From SZUA-309 sp050185825 (lineage in GTDB: Bacteria > Pseudomonadota > Gammaproteobacteria > Pseudomonadales > Azotimanducaceae): 64,000 nt of DNA. Every line of letters begins with the position of its first letter. The first letter of the stretch is position 1. Where the stretch lies: contig JBFWZA010000002.1 in assembly GCA_050185825.1 (NCBI GenBank), positions 62,001-126,000 of the forward strand. Reading direction: 5' to 3'. The notes below the pieces were generated by a model. It did no database searches, was not told the origin of the DNA, and saw only the letters and a program-made list of their open reading frames with translations. Below are positions 41,747 to 50,369 of the stretch, in pieces. Both the position numbers and the translations under genes were made by a program.

Positions 41747-42574
41747 ATGACCGATCTGCGGGGACGGATTGCGGTAGTCACGGGCGCCAGCCGGGGTATC
41801 GGCAAGGGCATCGCCGTGGCGCTCGGAGAACGGGGCTGTGAGGTCTACGTCACGGGCCGGACGACGGGCGCCGGAGAGCGCAGCATCGACACCACGGCGG
41901 CGCTGGTCACGGAAGCGGGTGGCGTGGGCCGTGCCGTGGCCTGCGATCACGGGGACGATGGAGAGATTGCGGCGCTGTTCCAGCGGATCGGCACCGAGGC
42001 AGGCCGGATCCACTGCCTGGTGAACAACGTCTACCGGATCCCGGACCCGCCCGCCTGGGGCGGCGGATTCTGGGAGCACCCGCTCCAGGTGTGGGACGAC
42101 CAGGTGGGCATCGGCCTGCGCTCACACTACGTGGCGAGCTGGCACGCGGCGCCGCTGCTGTTTGCCGCGGGCCCCGGCTCGGCCATCGTCAACGTCTCGT
42201 CTCCAGGCGGGCTCGGCTACCTCTATTCCTGTTCCTACGGGGCGGGCAAGGCGGCGCTGGACCGGCTGACCCGGGACATGGCGATCGAGCTCGAGCCGAA
42301 GGGGGTGGCCGCCGTGGCGTTGTACCCGGGATCCGTGGCCACGGAGTTCGTGCGCGAGGTGGCTGCCTCCCGCGGTCGGGACATCACGGATTCGCAGACG
42401 CCCCTCTTCGTTGGGCGCTGCGCGGCAGCACTGCTCGCGGCGGACGACCTCATGGCCCGCAGCGGCTCCATCCAGTGGGTCGAGGACCTGGCCGGGGAGT
42501 TCCACATCGTCGACGAGCACGGCCGACGGCCGCCGGGTTATGCCAGGCGGGCCGAGCTGGAGGGCGCCTCCTGA
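41747..42574 (+). CDS. DHRS1-like short-chain dehydrogenase
   Basis: A 275-residue SDR closely related to that at 31007-31825: VTGASRGIGKGIAVALG, LVNNVYRIPDPPAWGGGFWE, NVSSPGG, CSYGAGKAALDRL, DMAIELEPKGVAAVALYPG. It stands alone behind a TetR gene transcribed in the opposite direction, the same layout as its paralogue. A weak -10 (TTATGC) lies about 35 bp before the ATG. The Tyr-Lys pair is intact. Substrate unknown. Confidence 0.9.
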   Translation: MTDLRGRIAVVTGASRGIGKGIAVALGERGCEVYVTGRTTGAGERSIDTTAALVTEAGGVGRAVACDHGDDGEIAALFQRIGTEAGRIHCLVNNVYRIPDPPAWGGGFWEHPLQVWDDQVGIGLRSHYVASWHAAPLLFAAGPGSAIVNVSSPGGLGYLYSCSYGAGKAALDRLTRDMAIELEPKGVAAVALYPGSVATEFVREVAASRGRDITDSQTPLFVGRCAAALLAADDLMARSGSIQWVEDLAGEFHIVDEHGRRPPGYARRAELEGAS

Positions 42575-42577
42575 ATA

Positions 42578-42595
42578 ACATTCACGGCTGACGGT
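42578..42595. promoter_or_regulatory. Operator-like inverted repeat, copy 7 (ACATTCA-CGGC-TGACGGT)
   Basis: Right arm perfect, left arm with two mismatches. It begins 4 bp after the SDR stop and 52 bp before the next SDR start, in the only gap between these genes. Confidence 0.55.
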
Positions 42596-42646
42596 TTCTG
42601 GGTTACCATCGCGCGGTCTGTCGATTCGCACTGGGGGGAACGGTTC

Positions 42647-43405
42647 ATGGATCTCAAGCTCGCAGGGAACAACGCACTGATCACGGGCGGCAGCAAGGGC
42701 ATCGGTCGTGCCATCGCCGAGGCGCTCGCCGCCGAGGGTTGCAACGTCGCGATCTGCGCGCGCAATCAGAAGGGCGTGGATGCCGCCCTGGAGTCGCTCA
42801 AGGCCAGGGGCGTGAAGGTCTTCGGTCAGGCGGTGGACGTGGGTAATGCCGATCAGCTCAAGAGCTGGGTAAAGGCGTCCGCGGAAGCGCTCGGCGGGGT
42901 CGACTGCCTGGTTTCCAACGTCAGCGGCGGCAACGCACAGGGTGAAACGGGCTGGCGGGCCAACTTCGAGCACGACGTGCTCGGCTCGGTGCGGCTGGTG
43001 GAAGCCGCCACGCCATACCTGGAGAAATCGAAGAACGCGAGCATCGTCATGATCTCCTCCACGGCGGCGCTGGAGAAGTTCATCGCGGCCGGCGCCTACA
43101 ACGCGATGAAGGGCGCCCTGATTCAGTATGCGGGTGCGCTCGCGCAGGATCTCGGCGCGAAGGGGATCCGGGTGAACTCCGTGTGCCCCGGGCCGATCTT
43201 CATCGAGGGCGGCTCCTGGGATCAGATCAAGCAGCACATGACGCCGTTCTACGAGGCGACCGTCGGCCAGATCCCGCTCGGCAGGCTGGGCTCCGCCGAA
43301 GAGGTGGCCGCTCAGGTGGCGCTGCTGGCGAGCCCGCTCGGCGCCTTCACCACCGGCGCCAACCTGGTGATCGACGGCGGCTTCACCAAGCGCATTCAGT
43401 TCTGA
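42647..43405 (+). CDS. Short-chain dehydrogenase/reductase (FabG-like)
   Basis: A 252-residue SDR: ITGGSKGIGRAIAEALAAEG, CARNQKGVDAALESL (Arg, NADP likely), SNVSGGNAQG in place of NNAG, MISSTAALEKF (Ser), AYNAMKGALIQYA (Tyr and Lys), VIDGGFTKRIQF. The central substrate loop is short. It follows operator copy 7 and precedes a ThuA-like gene by 18 bp: the second SDR-ThuA pair. Likely oxidises or reduces a ring hydroxyl or keto group. Confidence 0.9.
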   Translation: MDLKLAGNNALITGGSKGIGRAIAEALAAEGCNVAICARNQKGVDAALESLKARGVKVFGQAVDVGNADQLKSWVKASAEALGGVDCLVSNVSGGNAQGETGWRANFEHDVLGSVRLVEAATPYLEKSKNASIVMISSTAALEKFIAAGAYNAMKGALIQYAGALAQDLGAKGIRVNSVCPGPIFIEGGSWDQIKQHMTPFYEATVGQIPLGRLGSAEEVAAQVALLASPLGAFTTGANLVIDGGFTKRIQF

Positions 43406-43423
43406 TCCGGCCCAGAGGCGGCA

Positions 43424-44173
43424 ATGAGCCAGAAGCAGCGGATCATCGACGTTTATCTGGTCGCGGCGGGCCAGTTCCACGACATCGACTTCGCCCGCCG
43501 CGAGCTGCTCAAGCTGCTCGATGAGCACGAGAACGTCCGCTGCCGTGTCGCAGCGGACTACCACGACCTGGACGGCATCCGGGCCAGCGACTTCCTGATC
43601 ACCTACACCTGCAACGTGGTGCCCACGGAAGCCGAGCAGAAGGCGCTCAGGGACTACGTGGCTTCGGGTAAGCGGTGGTTCGCGCTGCACGGCACCAATT
43701 CCATCCTGGAGTTCCTGGACAAGGGGGTGAACGCCCCGGAAACGGCGCCCATCCTGATGCAGACCCTGGGTACCCAGTTCATCGCCCACCCGCCCATCAT
43801 GCCGTTCAAGGTTCGCATCGCCGATCCGGACCACGAGCTGGTGTCGGGCATCGACGAGTTCGAGACGGACGACGAGCTCTATCTGTCGCGCATCCACGGC
43901 GATCTGCACCTGCTGCTCGATACCCGATTCACCGGCGAGGCCACCGGCTTCATCGAGTCGTCCTGGCCGGACGACGAGCCCCGGCCGGTGTACTACCTGC
44001 ATCGGGTCGGCGAGGGCGAGGTGCTCTACCTCAACCTGGGCCATTGCCGCGGTCACTACGACATGCGGCCGCTGATGGACTACTACCCGCAGATCGAGCG
44101 GGGAAGCTGGGAGAAGCCCGAGTACTACGAGCTGCTGCGGCGCGCCATCCGCTACTGCACCGAACGCGCCTAG
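43424..44173 (+). CDS. ThuA-like protein
   Basis: A 249-residue ThuA-domain protein: DVYLVAAGQFHDIDFARREL, FLITYTCNVVPTEAEQKALR, GKRWFALHGTNSILEF, LVSGIDEFETDDELYLSRI, YYLHRVGEGEVLYLNLGHCRGHYDM (given here in part). It is more distant from the two other ThuA proteins, which resemble each other. The RWFALHG segment corresponds to the conserved G-LHxa region of ThuA. It is paired with an SDR like the others. Confidence 0.85.
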   Translation: MSQKQRIIDVYLVAAGQFHDIDFARRELLKLLDEHENVRCRVAADYHDLDGIRASDFLITYTCNVVPTEAEQKALRDYVASGKRWFALHGTNSILEFLDKGVNAPETAPILMQTLGTQFIAHPPIMPFKVRIADPDHELVSGIDEFETDDELYLSRIHGDLHLLLDTRFTGEATGFIESSWPDDEPRPVYYLHRVGEGEVLYLNLGHCRGHYDMRPLMDYYPQIERGSWEKPEYYELLRRAIRYCTERA

Positions 44174-44217
44174 CGTTCGCAAACGCTGTCAGCGTTCGCC
44201 GGTCGGACGTCCGCGCG

Positions 44218-45582
44218 CTATTCGGGAACTTTAGAGTCGATCAGCCGCTGCAGCCTCGACTGCTCCTCCCGGTCGAGCCGGAAGCCGCGGATCCCGAGAT
44301 AGGCGCCGATCATGGCGAGGGCCGGCACCACCACGTAGATGATCCGGAACGACGACAGCGCCTCCGCCGAGTTGCCGCCCTGGGCGCTGAAGCCCACCTG
44401 CTCGAGCAGCGGATAGGTCAGCCCGATCGCCAGCGCGCCGCCGAGCTTCGCCGTGATGGCGAGGAGCGCGAAGTAGAGCCCAGAGCGCTGGCCGCCGGTT
44501 GCCACGGTGTCGTAGTCGATCACGTCGGCAGCCATGGCACGGATCAGGAACTGCAGGCCGGAGTGGTTGAACCCGGTGGCGAACAGGAAGCCGATGAACA
44601 GCGCCACATCCCCTTCTCCCGGCAGGAAGAACAGCGCCGTGGTGACGCAGAATGCCAGTGAGGCGATGCCGAACGTTCTGTGCTTGCCGAGGCGGTAGGA
44701 GAGCCGGACCCAGATCGGCACGCCGATGATGTGGGCCGTGTAGAAGGCGATCAGGGCCAGCGAGTTGAACCGGGCGCTGCCGAGCAGCTCGGACTGGTAG
44801 AAGATGAACAGACCCGCCATCACCGCGCCGGGCATGGACGCCATGGCGTCGGCGATGAGCAGTCGGCGCATGTGGGGATTGCGGATCACGGCGCCGAGCC
44901 CCTCGAGCAGCCGGATCCGGGGCGCGGGTGGCGTCGGCCGCTCACGGACCAGCATCACCGCCAGAAAGATGCAGACCGGCGCCAGGATCAGCACCGCGGT
45001 GCCGAAGAAGGTCAGCGCGTCTCTGCCCGCGGGTGGTGCGCCCTGATACTCGAGCACGGCCAGCGGCAGCAGGATGGCCAGGGAGCCGGCAAACCCGGCG
45101 AAGGCGTTGAAGCTGGCGATTCGGGATCGCTCGTCGTAGTCCGGCGACAGCTCCGCACCCCAGGCGGTGTGCGAGATGGTCATCATGGTGGTGCCCGTGT
45201 ACAACACCACCAGCCAGAAGCCGAGATAGAAGACCGTCGGCGAACCAAGTGGCATGAACGCCATGAACACACCGAGCAGCATGAACGGCAGGGCGATCAG
45301 CAGCCAGTGGCGGCGCCGGCCCCAGCGGCTGTGAAAACGATCGCCGACGAGACCCATCAGCGGGTCCGTGACGATGTCGAACATGCGCACCAGCATGAAC
45401 ACCAGGCCGACCTCGGCGAGCCCGAGGCCGAGCGTCTTCGTGTAGAACGGCGGCAGGAAGATCGCCAGCGGCAGCGTCATGCCGGCGCTCGGAAAGGCAA
45501 TGGAGGCAAAAGCGGCCAGCCGCCAGGCAGGCAGTTTCCAGGCGGCGGCCGATTCGCCGCCCGGGCGCTTCGCGGTGGTCAA
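44218..45582 (-). CDS. GPH-family sugar/cation symporter (MFS)
   Basis: A 454-residue membrane protein with about twelve hydrophobic segments: RMFDVITDPLMGLVGDRFHS, GRRRHWLLIALPF, HTAWGAELSPDYDERSRIAS. It is a paralogue of the transporter at 28387. The start is TTG 45582, which overlaps the Rieske stop as TTGA; this gives the expected length, while the frame upstream lies over the Rieske gene. It is translated after the Rieske gene at 45579, so oxygenase and uptake are coupled. Substrate unknown. Confidence 0.86.
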   Translation of the reverse strand: MTTAKRPGGESAAAWKLPAWRLAAFASIAFPSAGMTLPLAIFLPPFYTKTLGLGLAEVGLVFMLVRMFDIVTDPLMGLVGDRFHSRWGRRRHWLLIALPFMLLGVFMAFMPLGSPTVFYLGFWLVVLYTGTTMMTISHTAWGAELSPDYDERSRIASFNAFAGFAGSLAILLPLAVLEYQGAPPAGRDALTFFGTAVLILAPVCIFLAVMLVRERPTPPAPRIRLLEGLGAVIRNPHMRRLLIADAMASMPGAVMAGLFIFYQSELLGSARFNSLALIAFYTAHIIGVPIWVRLSYRLGKHRTFGIASLAFCVTTALFFLPGEGDVALFIGFLFATGFNHSGLQFLIRAMAADVIDYDTVATGGQRSGLYFALLAITAKLGGALAIGLTYPLLEQVGFSAQGGNSAEALSSFRIIYVVVPALAMIGAYLGIRGFRLDREEQSRLQRLIDSKVPE

Positions 45583-46802
45583 GCGAAGCGTCGGAACAAC
45601 GCCGACAGCTCCGCGTCTGGGCAGTCGAGCAGCTCGTCCAGGAAGCCGTGGAAGCGCTGGCCGCCCCCTTCGTTGCGGCCGAACAGCACGTCGGCGTCCG
45701 GCCGCGTCATCAGTGCCCGCTGCTGGCGGATGCCGGTCGCGTAGTCCTCCTCGCGGACGACGAACTCTAGGAGCTTGAACTGCTCGTCCGCGGCGTGGCG
45801 CACCGCGTCGCTTTCCGGCAGCTTCTGCATCACGTAGTTCTGCACGGTGCGGGAGGTGCCCGGTGAATCCCCGGGGAACAGCTGGGAGACCATCACCGCC
45901 CGTCCGCCGCCGCCGTCGAACGAGGCGATGGACACGTGCGGGAAGATGGTCCACACGCTCTGCAGCAGCGCCTCCGTGGGCCACTCGGATTCCGGGGTGC
46001 CGTCGAGCTCGAGCAGCCGCGGGTCGGGTGAGGCGACACGCTGGTGGGGTCCCCACGGATAGTAGAGTGCCTGGCAGGGCATGTTGGACCCGAACGTGTT
46101 CTTGTGCAGGATCGGCAGGTGATAGAGATCCATGTAGCCGTCATAGGCGATCTTCCAGTTGGGCCCTTCCACCGTCCGGGAATCGTAGAGGGCCCAGTCG
46201 GCAAAGCCGAAGGCATCCAGCACCTTGTCGTATCCGCACAGGAAGGTGTCGATGTCGAGCGGCGAGTCGGGATCCAGCGTCACCCAGACCATGCCGGCCC
46301 GCTCCCCCACCGGCAGCGGCGTCAGCCCGTGGCAGGACTTGTCGATCTCTCCGAAGTCGCGCTCCTGGAAGATGGCGACGAGACGGCCGCTCTGGTCGTA
46401 GGTCCAGGCGTGGTACGGGCAGCTGAAGCGTCGACGGTTGCCTCGCTGCTCGGTGACGACGACGGCGCCACGGTGGCTGCAGGAGTTGATGTAGGCGCGC
46501 GGGGCGCCGTCCTGATCGCGGAGCATGAGCACGGGCACACCCGCGACCTCCAGCGTCTTGAAGTCGCCGGGAGCGGCCAGCTCGCAGCTCATGGCGAGCA
46601 TCAGCGGCATCCGGCGGAAGACCCGGCTGATCTCGAGCTCCCAGCGCTCTTCCTCGTAGTAGTGATGTCCCGGAACCCGGAGCACCACATCCGCCTGCTC
46701 GATCCGCTGCTCGCGCACGCAGGCCATGTTGTGCCGTGCCATGTCGATCAGCTGCTCGCGACCGGTGCCCCGTGTGTCTGTCTGTTGCATTTCCTGCGGC
46801 AT
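45579..46802 (-). CDS. Rieske non-heme iron oxygenase alpha subunit
   Basis: A 407-residue oxygenase of another branch, nearer the aromatic-ring type: Rieske ligands C108-S-H110 and C128-P-Y-H131, iron ligands H228 and H233 in DLYHLPILHK after PNWKIAYDGYMDLYH. The C-terminal region VREEDYATGIRQQRAL carries the likely Asp ligand. The start ATG has AGGAGCAGGA upstream. It heads a leftward pair with the GPH transporter; an MDR relic lies just upstream. Confidence 0.92.
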   Translation of the reverse strand: MPQEMQQTDTRGTGREQLIDMARHNMACVREQRIEQADVVLRVPGHHYYEEERWELEISRVFRRMPLMLAMSCELAAPGDFKTLEVAGVPVLMLRDQDGAPRAYINSCSHRGAVVVTEQRGNRRRFSCPYHAWTYDQSGRLVAIFQERDFGEIDKSCHGLTPLPVGERAGMVWVTLDPDSPLDIDTFLCGYDKVLDAFGFADWALYDSRTVEGPNWKIAYDGYMDLYHLPILHKNTFGSNMPCQALYYPWGPHQRVASPDPRLLELDGTPESEWPTEALLQSVWTIFPHVSIASFDGGGGRAVMVSQLFPGDSPGTSRTVQNYVMQKLPESDAVRHAADEQFKLLEFVVREEDYATGIRQQRALMTRPDADVLFGRNEGGGQRFHGFLDELLDCPDAELSALFRRFA

Positions 46803-46831
46803 TTCCTGCTCCTCTAGGACCGGTGCTTACG

Positions 46832-47367
46832 TCAGCCGGGTTGAACGAGAATCTTGATGTCTTCCGGCGCTCCGGACAATCGCTCGAAGGCCTGCGGCAG
46901 CTCGGCAAGCGCGACGGTGCTGCTGTGCAGCGGGCGAAGCTGCAGGCGGCCGTCGGTGACCAGTGACTGGGTGAGCTCGAACTCTTCCCGGACATAGCCG
47001 AGGGAGGTGACGAGGCGCACCTCCTTCACCAGCCAGGCCGCGCCGTTGATCTGTGACGGGGCGGCGGGCACCCCGACCAGAGAGACCACCCCTCCCCGGC
47101 GGCTGAGGTCGACGGCGATTCCGATGGTGGCGGGAACCCCGGCGCACTCGAACACCACGTCCGCGCCTGCATATCCGGTGAAGGCGGTGATCCGCTGCGC
47201 AGCGTCCTCGGCTCGGGGGTCGATCAGCAGATCGGCGCCGAGCTTCCCGGCCAGCGTCCGCCGGCCCGCGTGCGGCTCGATGACGATGATCGCGCCGGCG
47301 CCGGCGCCGGTTCCGGAAACTCCCTGAGCTCGAGCCGTTCCCGGCCCGTTACCAGTCCGACCAGCAT
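46832..47367 (-). pseudogene. Zinc-type alcohol dehydrogenase (MDR) relic with internal deletion and frame change
   Basis: ATG 47367 starts MLVGLVTGRERLELREFPEP, a normal MDR N-terminus. After about 21 residues, in a GCCGGC-rich tract near 47290-47310, homology jumps frame to GAIIVIEPHAGRRTLAGKLG and continues through the coenzyme domain (ADLLIDPRAEDAAQRITAF, ADVVFECAGVPATIGIAVDL) to a normal C-terminus (EDIKILVQPG). Roughly 160 residues, including the zinc-binding catalytic domain, are missing. It is most likely a deletion pseudogene. Confidence 0.82.
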
Positions 47368-47391
47368 GGTGCGTGCAGCCTCTCCCCCATA

Positions 47392-47432
47392 TATAAGAAC
47401 GAACGGAAACAACGAACACTATAAGGACGAAC
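47392..47432. repeat. Direct repeat TATAAG(A/G)ACGAAC, two copies 28 bp apart, third ACGAAC between
   Basis: Copies lie at 47392-47404 and 47420-47432, with one A/G difference, and an extra ACGAAC at 47412-47417. They are upstream of the MDR relic and could be remnants of its regulatory region or a tandem activator site. Confidence 0.4.
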
Positions 47433-47479
47433 ACCCCCGGCCGGGCCGGGACCCAACCGCCGCAGGTCGTCCGAAAAAA

Positions 47480-47497
47480 ACCGGGTAGAATGATTGT
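47480..47497. promoter_or_regulatory. Operator-like inverted repeat, copy 8, degenerate (ACCGGGT-AGAA-TGATTGT)
   Basis: Three mismatches in the left arm and two in the right (the recurring TGATTGT variant), with A- and T-runs outside. It lies 50 bp before the SDR gene at 47547. TAGAAT inside it could be a -10 box. Confidence 0.4.
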
Positions 47498-47546
47498 TTT
47501 TCGGGACCCGGGCTGTCAAATCCTGCCGATGGGGGACACAGAGCAC

Positions 47547-48287
47547 ATGTCAGGAAAAATCGCGCTGGTGACCGGCGCCGCCTCGGGGATCGGAGCCGAA
47601 GTCTGCCGGCAGCTCGCAAAGGCAGGCCACAGACTGGTTCTGCTCGATGTGGACACCCGACGGGGCGAGGAGCTGGCCGGCGAGCTGGGCGGGCAGTTCA
47701 TCCGCTGCGATGTGGCGGATCGCTCAGACTGGTTCTCGGCGGTCGACCGCTGCATCGAGGCCGTCGGCATTCCGGATGTGGCGCATCTCAACGCCGGGGT
47801 GATGAGTGTCGGCCCGCAGGAGCCGTTTCTGCCGATCGAGGCGTTGCCGGAAGAAAACTATCACCGGATCGTCGGCGTGAACCTGTCGGGCGTGGTCTTC
47901 GGTCTGCAGGCCCTGCTCCCGCACATGCGCGGCCGGCCCGGTGCGATCTGCGTGACCGCCTCCCTGGCCGGACTGGTGCCGCTGCCCTTCGATCCCATGT
48001 ACGCCGCCACCAAGCACGCGCTGATCGGCCTGGTGCGCAGCATTGCCGCGGCCGGCCCATCCGAGGCGCTCAGGATCAACGCCATCTGCCCGGGCGGCGT
48101 CGACACGCCGATCGTGCCGGACGCGCTGCGCGGCGGCGACCTGGCGGTGATGCCGGTGGACGTGCTGGCAGCGGAGGTGGTGGATCTGCTCGAGCGGGGC
48201 GGCAACGGCGAGATCCGCCTGCGCGCGGACGGCAAGCGCCCCGCGCAGGTGGTATCGGCCCCGGTGTTCGGGGGTCGCGGTTCATGA
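47547..48287 (+). CDS. Short-chain dehydrogenase/reductase
   Basis: A 246-residue SDR from ATG 47547 (MSGKIALVTGAASGIGAEVC); an upstream ATG at 47529 has no ribosome site. LLDVDTRRG (Asp, NAD), HLNAGVMSVG in place of NNAG, VTASLAGLVPL (Ser), MYAATKHALIGL (Tyr, Lys), NAICPGGVDTPIV. The C-terminus is short and ends RLRADGKRPAQVVSAPV. It overlaps the ThuA-like gene by ATGA: third SDR-ThuA pair, and the most tightly coupled. Confidence 0.88.
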   Translation: MSGKIALVTGAASGIGAEVCRQLAKAGHRLVLLDVDTRRGEELAGELGGQFIRCDVADRSDWFSAVDRCIEAVGIPDVAHLNAGVMSVGPQEPFLPIEALPEENYHRIVGVNLSGVVFGLQALLPHMRGRPGAICVTASLAGLVPLPFDPMYAATKHALIGLVRSIAAAGPSEALRINAICPGGVDTPIVPDALRGGDLAVMPVDVLAAEVVDLLERGGNGEIRLRADGKRPAQVVSAPVFGGRGS

Positions 48288-49081
48288 GCGCCCCGGCGCC
48301 GGCCACGCCGGTGGAAGTGCTGCTGGTGACGAAGGGGCATCCCTTCGGACGGGAGCCCTTCTTCGCCATCTTCGACGAGATGGACGGGGTCGGCTGGACA
48401 CACGTGGAGCAGCCGGCGGCCCAGACACTGTTCTCCGTGGAAGCGGCGGCCCCGTTCGATGCCTTCGTGCTCTACGACATGCCCGGCATCGTCTTCCATC
48501 CAGATCGGGCCCCCGACTTTCCGGCGCCGTCTGCCGCCTACCGGGCGCGATTCCTCGAGCTTCTGGAGGCGGGTCACGGATTCGTCTTTCTGCACCACGC
48601 GATTGCCGGCTGGCCGGCGTGGGACACCTATGCGGACATCGTCGGCGGCCGGTTTCTCTATCTGCCGGGGCCGCTCCGGGGCCGGCAGCGGCAGGATTCC
48701 GGGTACCGGCACGACGTGACCCACGAGATCCGCGTGGTCGCCGAGCATCCGGTGACGGCCGGGCTGCCGGAACGGTTCAGCCTCACCGACGAGCTCTATC
48801 TCTACGAGGTGTTCGAGAACGACGTCGAGCCGCTGCTCGTCAGCAGCCACGAGTTCGTTCAGGAGAACTTCTACTCCGCGGCCCGGGTGGTCCGGGAGCG
48901 GCGGATGTTCAGCAACGAGGGCTGGGAACACGAACGCGGCAGCAACCTGATCGGCTGGACGAAGACCTGGGGCAGGAGCCGCATCGTCTATCTGCAGTGC
49001 GGTGACGGCCCGGCAGCCTATGCGGACGAAAACGTCCGGCGGCTGATCAGGAACGCCGTGCTCTGGGTGTCAGGCCGCTGA
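48284..49081 (+). CDS. ThuA-like protein
   Basis: A 265-residue ThuA-domain protein: VEVLLVTKGHPFGREPFFAI, HVEQPAAQTLFSVEAAAPFD, YDMPGIVFHPDR, GHGFVFLHHAIAGWPAWDTY, VVAEHPVTAGLPERFSLTDE, GDGPAAYADENVRRLI. It is similar in length and motifs to the ThuA at 33434. It overlaps the SDR stop and converges on a P450 gene, with the last 12 bp of both overlapping. Confidence 0.87.
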   Translation: MSAPAPATPVEVLLVTKGHPFGREPFFAIFDEMDGVGWTHVEQPAAQTLFSVEAAAPFDAFVLYDMPGIVFHPDRAPDFPAPSAAYRARFLELLEAGHGFVFLHHAIAGWPAWDTYADIVGGRFLYLPGPLRGRQRQDSGYRHDVTHEIRVVAEHPVTAGLPERFSLTDELYLYEVFENDVEPLLVSSHEFVQENFYSAARVVRERRMFSNEGWEHERGSNLIGWTKTWGRSRIVYLQCGDGPAAYADENVRRLIRNAVLWVSGR

Positions 49082-50338
49082 TGCCCGGGCACTGAACCGC
49101 AACGGCAGGCGGGCGACGCCGCGGAGCAGCACGTTCGGCGGGTAGAAGAGCTCGCTCTCGGGGCAGTCCAGCGCCAGGTCGTCGAGCCGTTCGATCAGCA
49201 CCCTGAACGCGACGTTCAGCTCCTTGCGGGCCAGGTTGGCGCCGATGCACATGTGCACGCCATGACCGAACGCCAGGTTGGTTCGCGCGTTGGCCCGCGT
49301 GACGTCGAGCCGGTCGGGATCGGGATAGACGGCCTCGTCCCGGTTGGCGGAGGCGAAACGGATCTGCACCATACCGCCGGTGGGTACCGTCACCTCACCG
49401 ATTGCCGCCTCCTGCTTCGCCACACGCCACATGTTCGCCGTGGGTGTAGCCAGGCGCAGCACCTCCTCGGTGAAGTTCTCGATGAGCGACGGGTTGGCTT
49501 TCAGGAGAGCGTGCTGATCCGGATTCTGAATGAGCAGGAGGATTCCCTCGGCGATGCAGTGGGTGGTGGTCTCGTTGCCGGCGACGAGGAGCTGCTGGAG
49601 GATCGACAGCATCTCCGGCGTGTCGAGTGGCCGCTCGTTCTCGAACCGGGCATGCACGATGTCGGAGATGATGTCGTCCTTGGGGTCGGCACGCCGCTCC
49701 TCGATCTTGGCCGCAAAGTACTTCTGGAACTGGACGATCAGCTTCACGGCCGCGAGCTCCTCGTCCGGCGTGGCCATGCGCGAGAGCTGGGCGACGAACG
49801 CATCCGACCAGGTTTTGAAGAGCTCGTAGTCCGACAGCGGCACGCCGAGCTGATCGGCGATGACGGTCATCGGCACGCGCTCGGCGAAGTCGGCAACGAA
49901 CTCGCAGCGGCCGGCGTTCAGGAAACCATCGATGAGCTCGTGGCAGAGCGACTCGATGTACGGCTCGAGCGTGGCCACCCGCCGAGCGGTGAAAGCCTGA
50001 TTCACCATGCCGCGATAGCGTCGATGCACCGGTGGGTCCTGAGTCAGCATGGTGTCCACCGGCGAATAACCTTCCTTCTGCGCCTCGAGGATGCGCGGGT
50101 CCACGTCGCCCTCGGAGCGCATGGCCTGGCCGAACCTGTTGGAGAAGATCTCGTGGTGCTTGGCCACGTCGCGGACGTGCTCGTAGTCGGAAACGAAGAC
50201 GATGCCGGTATGCGGGCAGCGGTACACGGGCGCTTCCCGTCGCAGCCGGGCGTTGAAGGCGTGCGGGCAGGCCAGCACTTCCGGGCTCAACGGTGTGGTG
50301 GCCTCGAGCGGAGCGGTGAGAATATCCGTGTCGCTCAT
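49070..50338 (-). CDS. Cytochrome P450
   Basis: A 422-residue soluble P450: I-helix LLVAGNETTTH, ExxR EEVLRLATP, heme loop FGHGVHMCIGANLAR with thiolate C364, PPVHRRYRGMVNQAF (C-helix). It resembles CYP families that hydroxylate terpenoids, steroids or fatty acids. ATG 50338 follows GGAGGA. No ferredoxin is adjacent. It follows the MDR gene at 50370 with a 31-bp gap and may be co-transcribed with it. Confidence 0.92.
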   Translation of the reverse strand: MSDTDILTAPLEATTPLSPEVLACPHAFNARLRREAPVYRCPHTGIVFVSDYEHVRDVAKHHEIFSNRFGQAMRSEGDVDPRILEAQKEGYSPVDTMLTQDPPVHRRYRGMVNQAFTARRVATLEPYIESLCHELIDGFLNAGRCEFVADFAERVPMTVIADQLGVPLSDYELFKTWSDAFVAQLSRMATPDEELAAVKLIVQFQKYFAAKIEERRADPKDDIISDIVHARFENERPLDTPEMLSILQQLLVAGNETTTHCIAEGILLLIQNPDQHALLKANPSLIENFTEEVLRLATPTANMWRVAKQEAAIGEVTVPTGGMVQIRFASANRDEAVYPDPDRLDVTRANARTNLAFGHGVHMCIGANLARKELNVAFRVLIERLDDLALDCPESELFYPPNVLLRGVARLPLRFSARASAA

Positions 50339-50369
50339 CTTGTGTCCTCCTCTTTGTGCTCCCGGCGGC

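Noticed and set aside
42122..44182. 686-codon reverse-strand open frame over the SDR and ThuA genes
   Set aside because: Antisense shadow with no recognisable fold.
44172..44187. AGCGTT-CGCA-AACGCT hairpin between convergent ThuA and GPH genes as a terminator
   Set aside because: Short stem, no T-tract; too weak to call.
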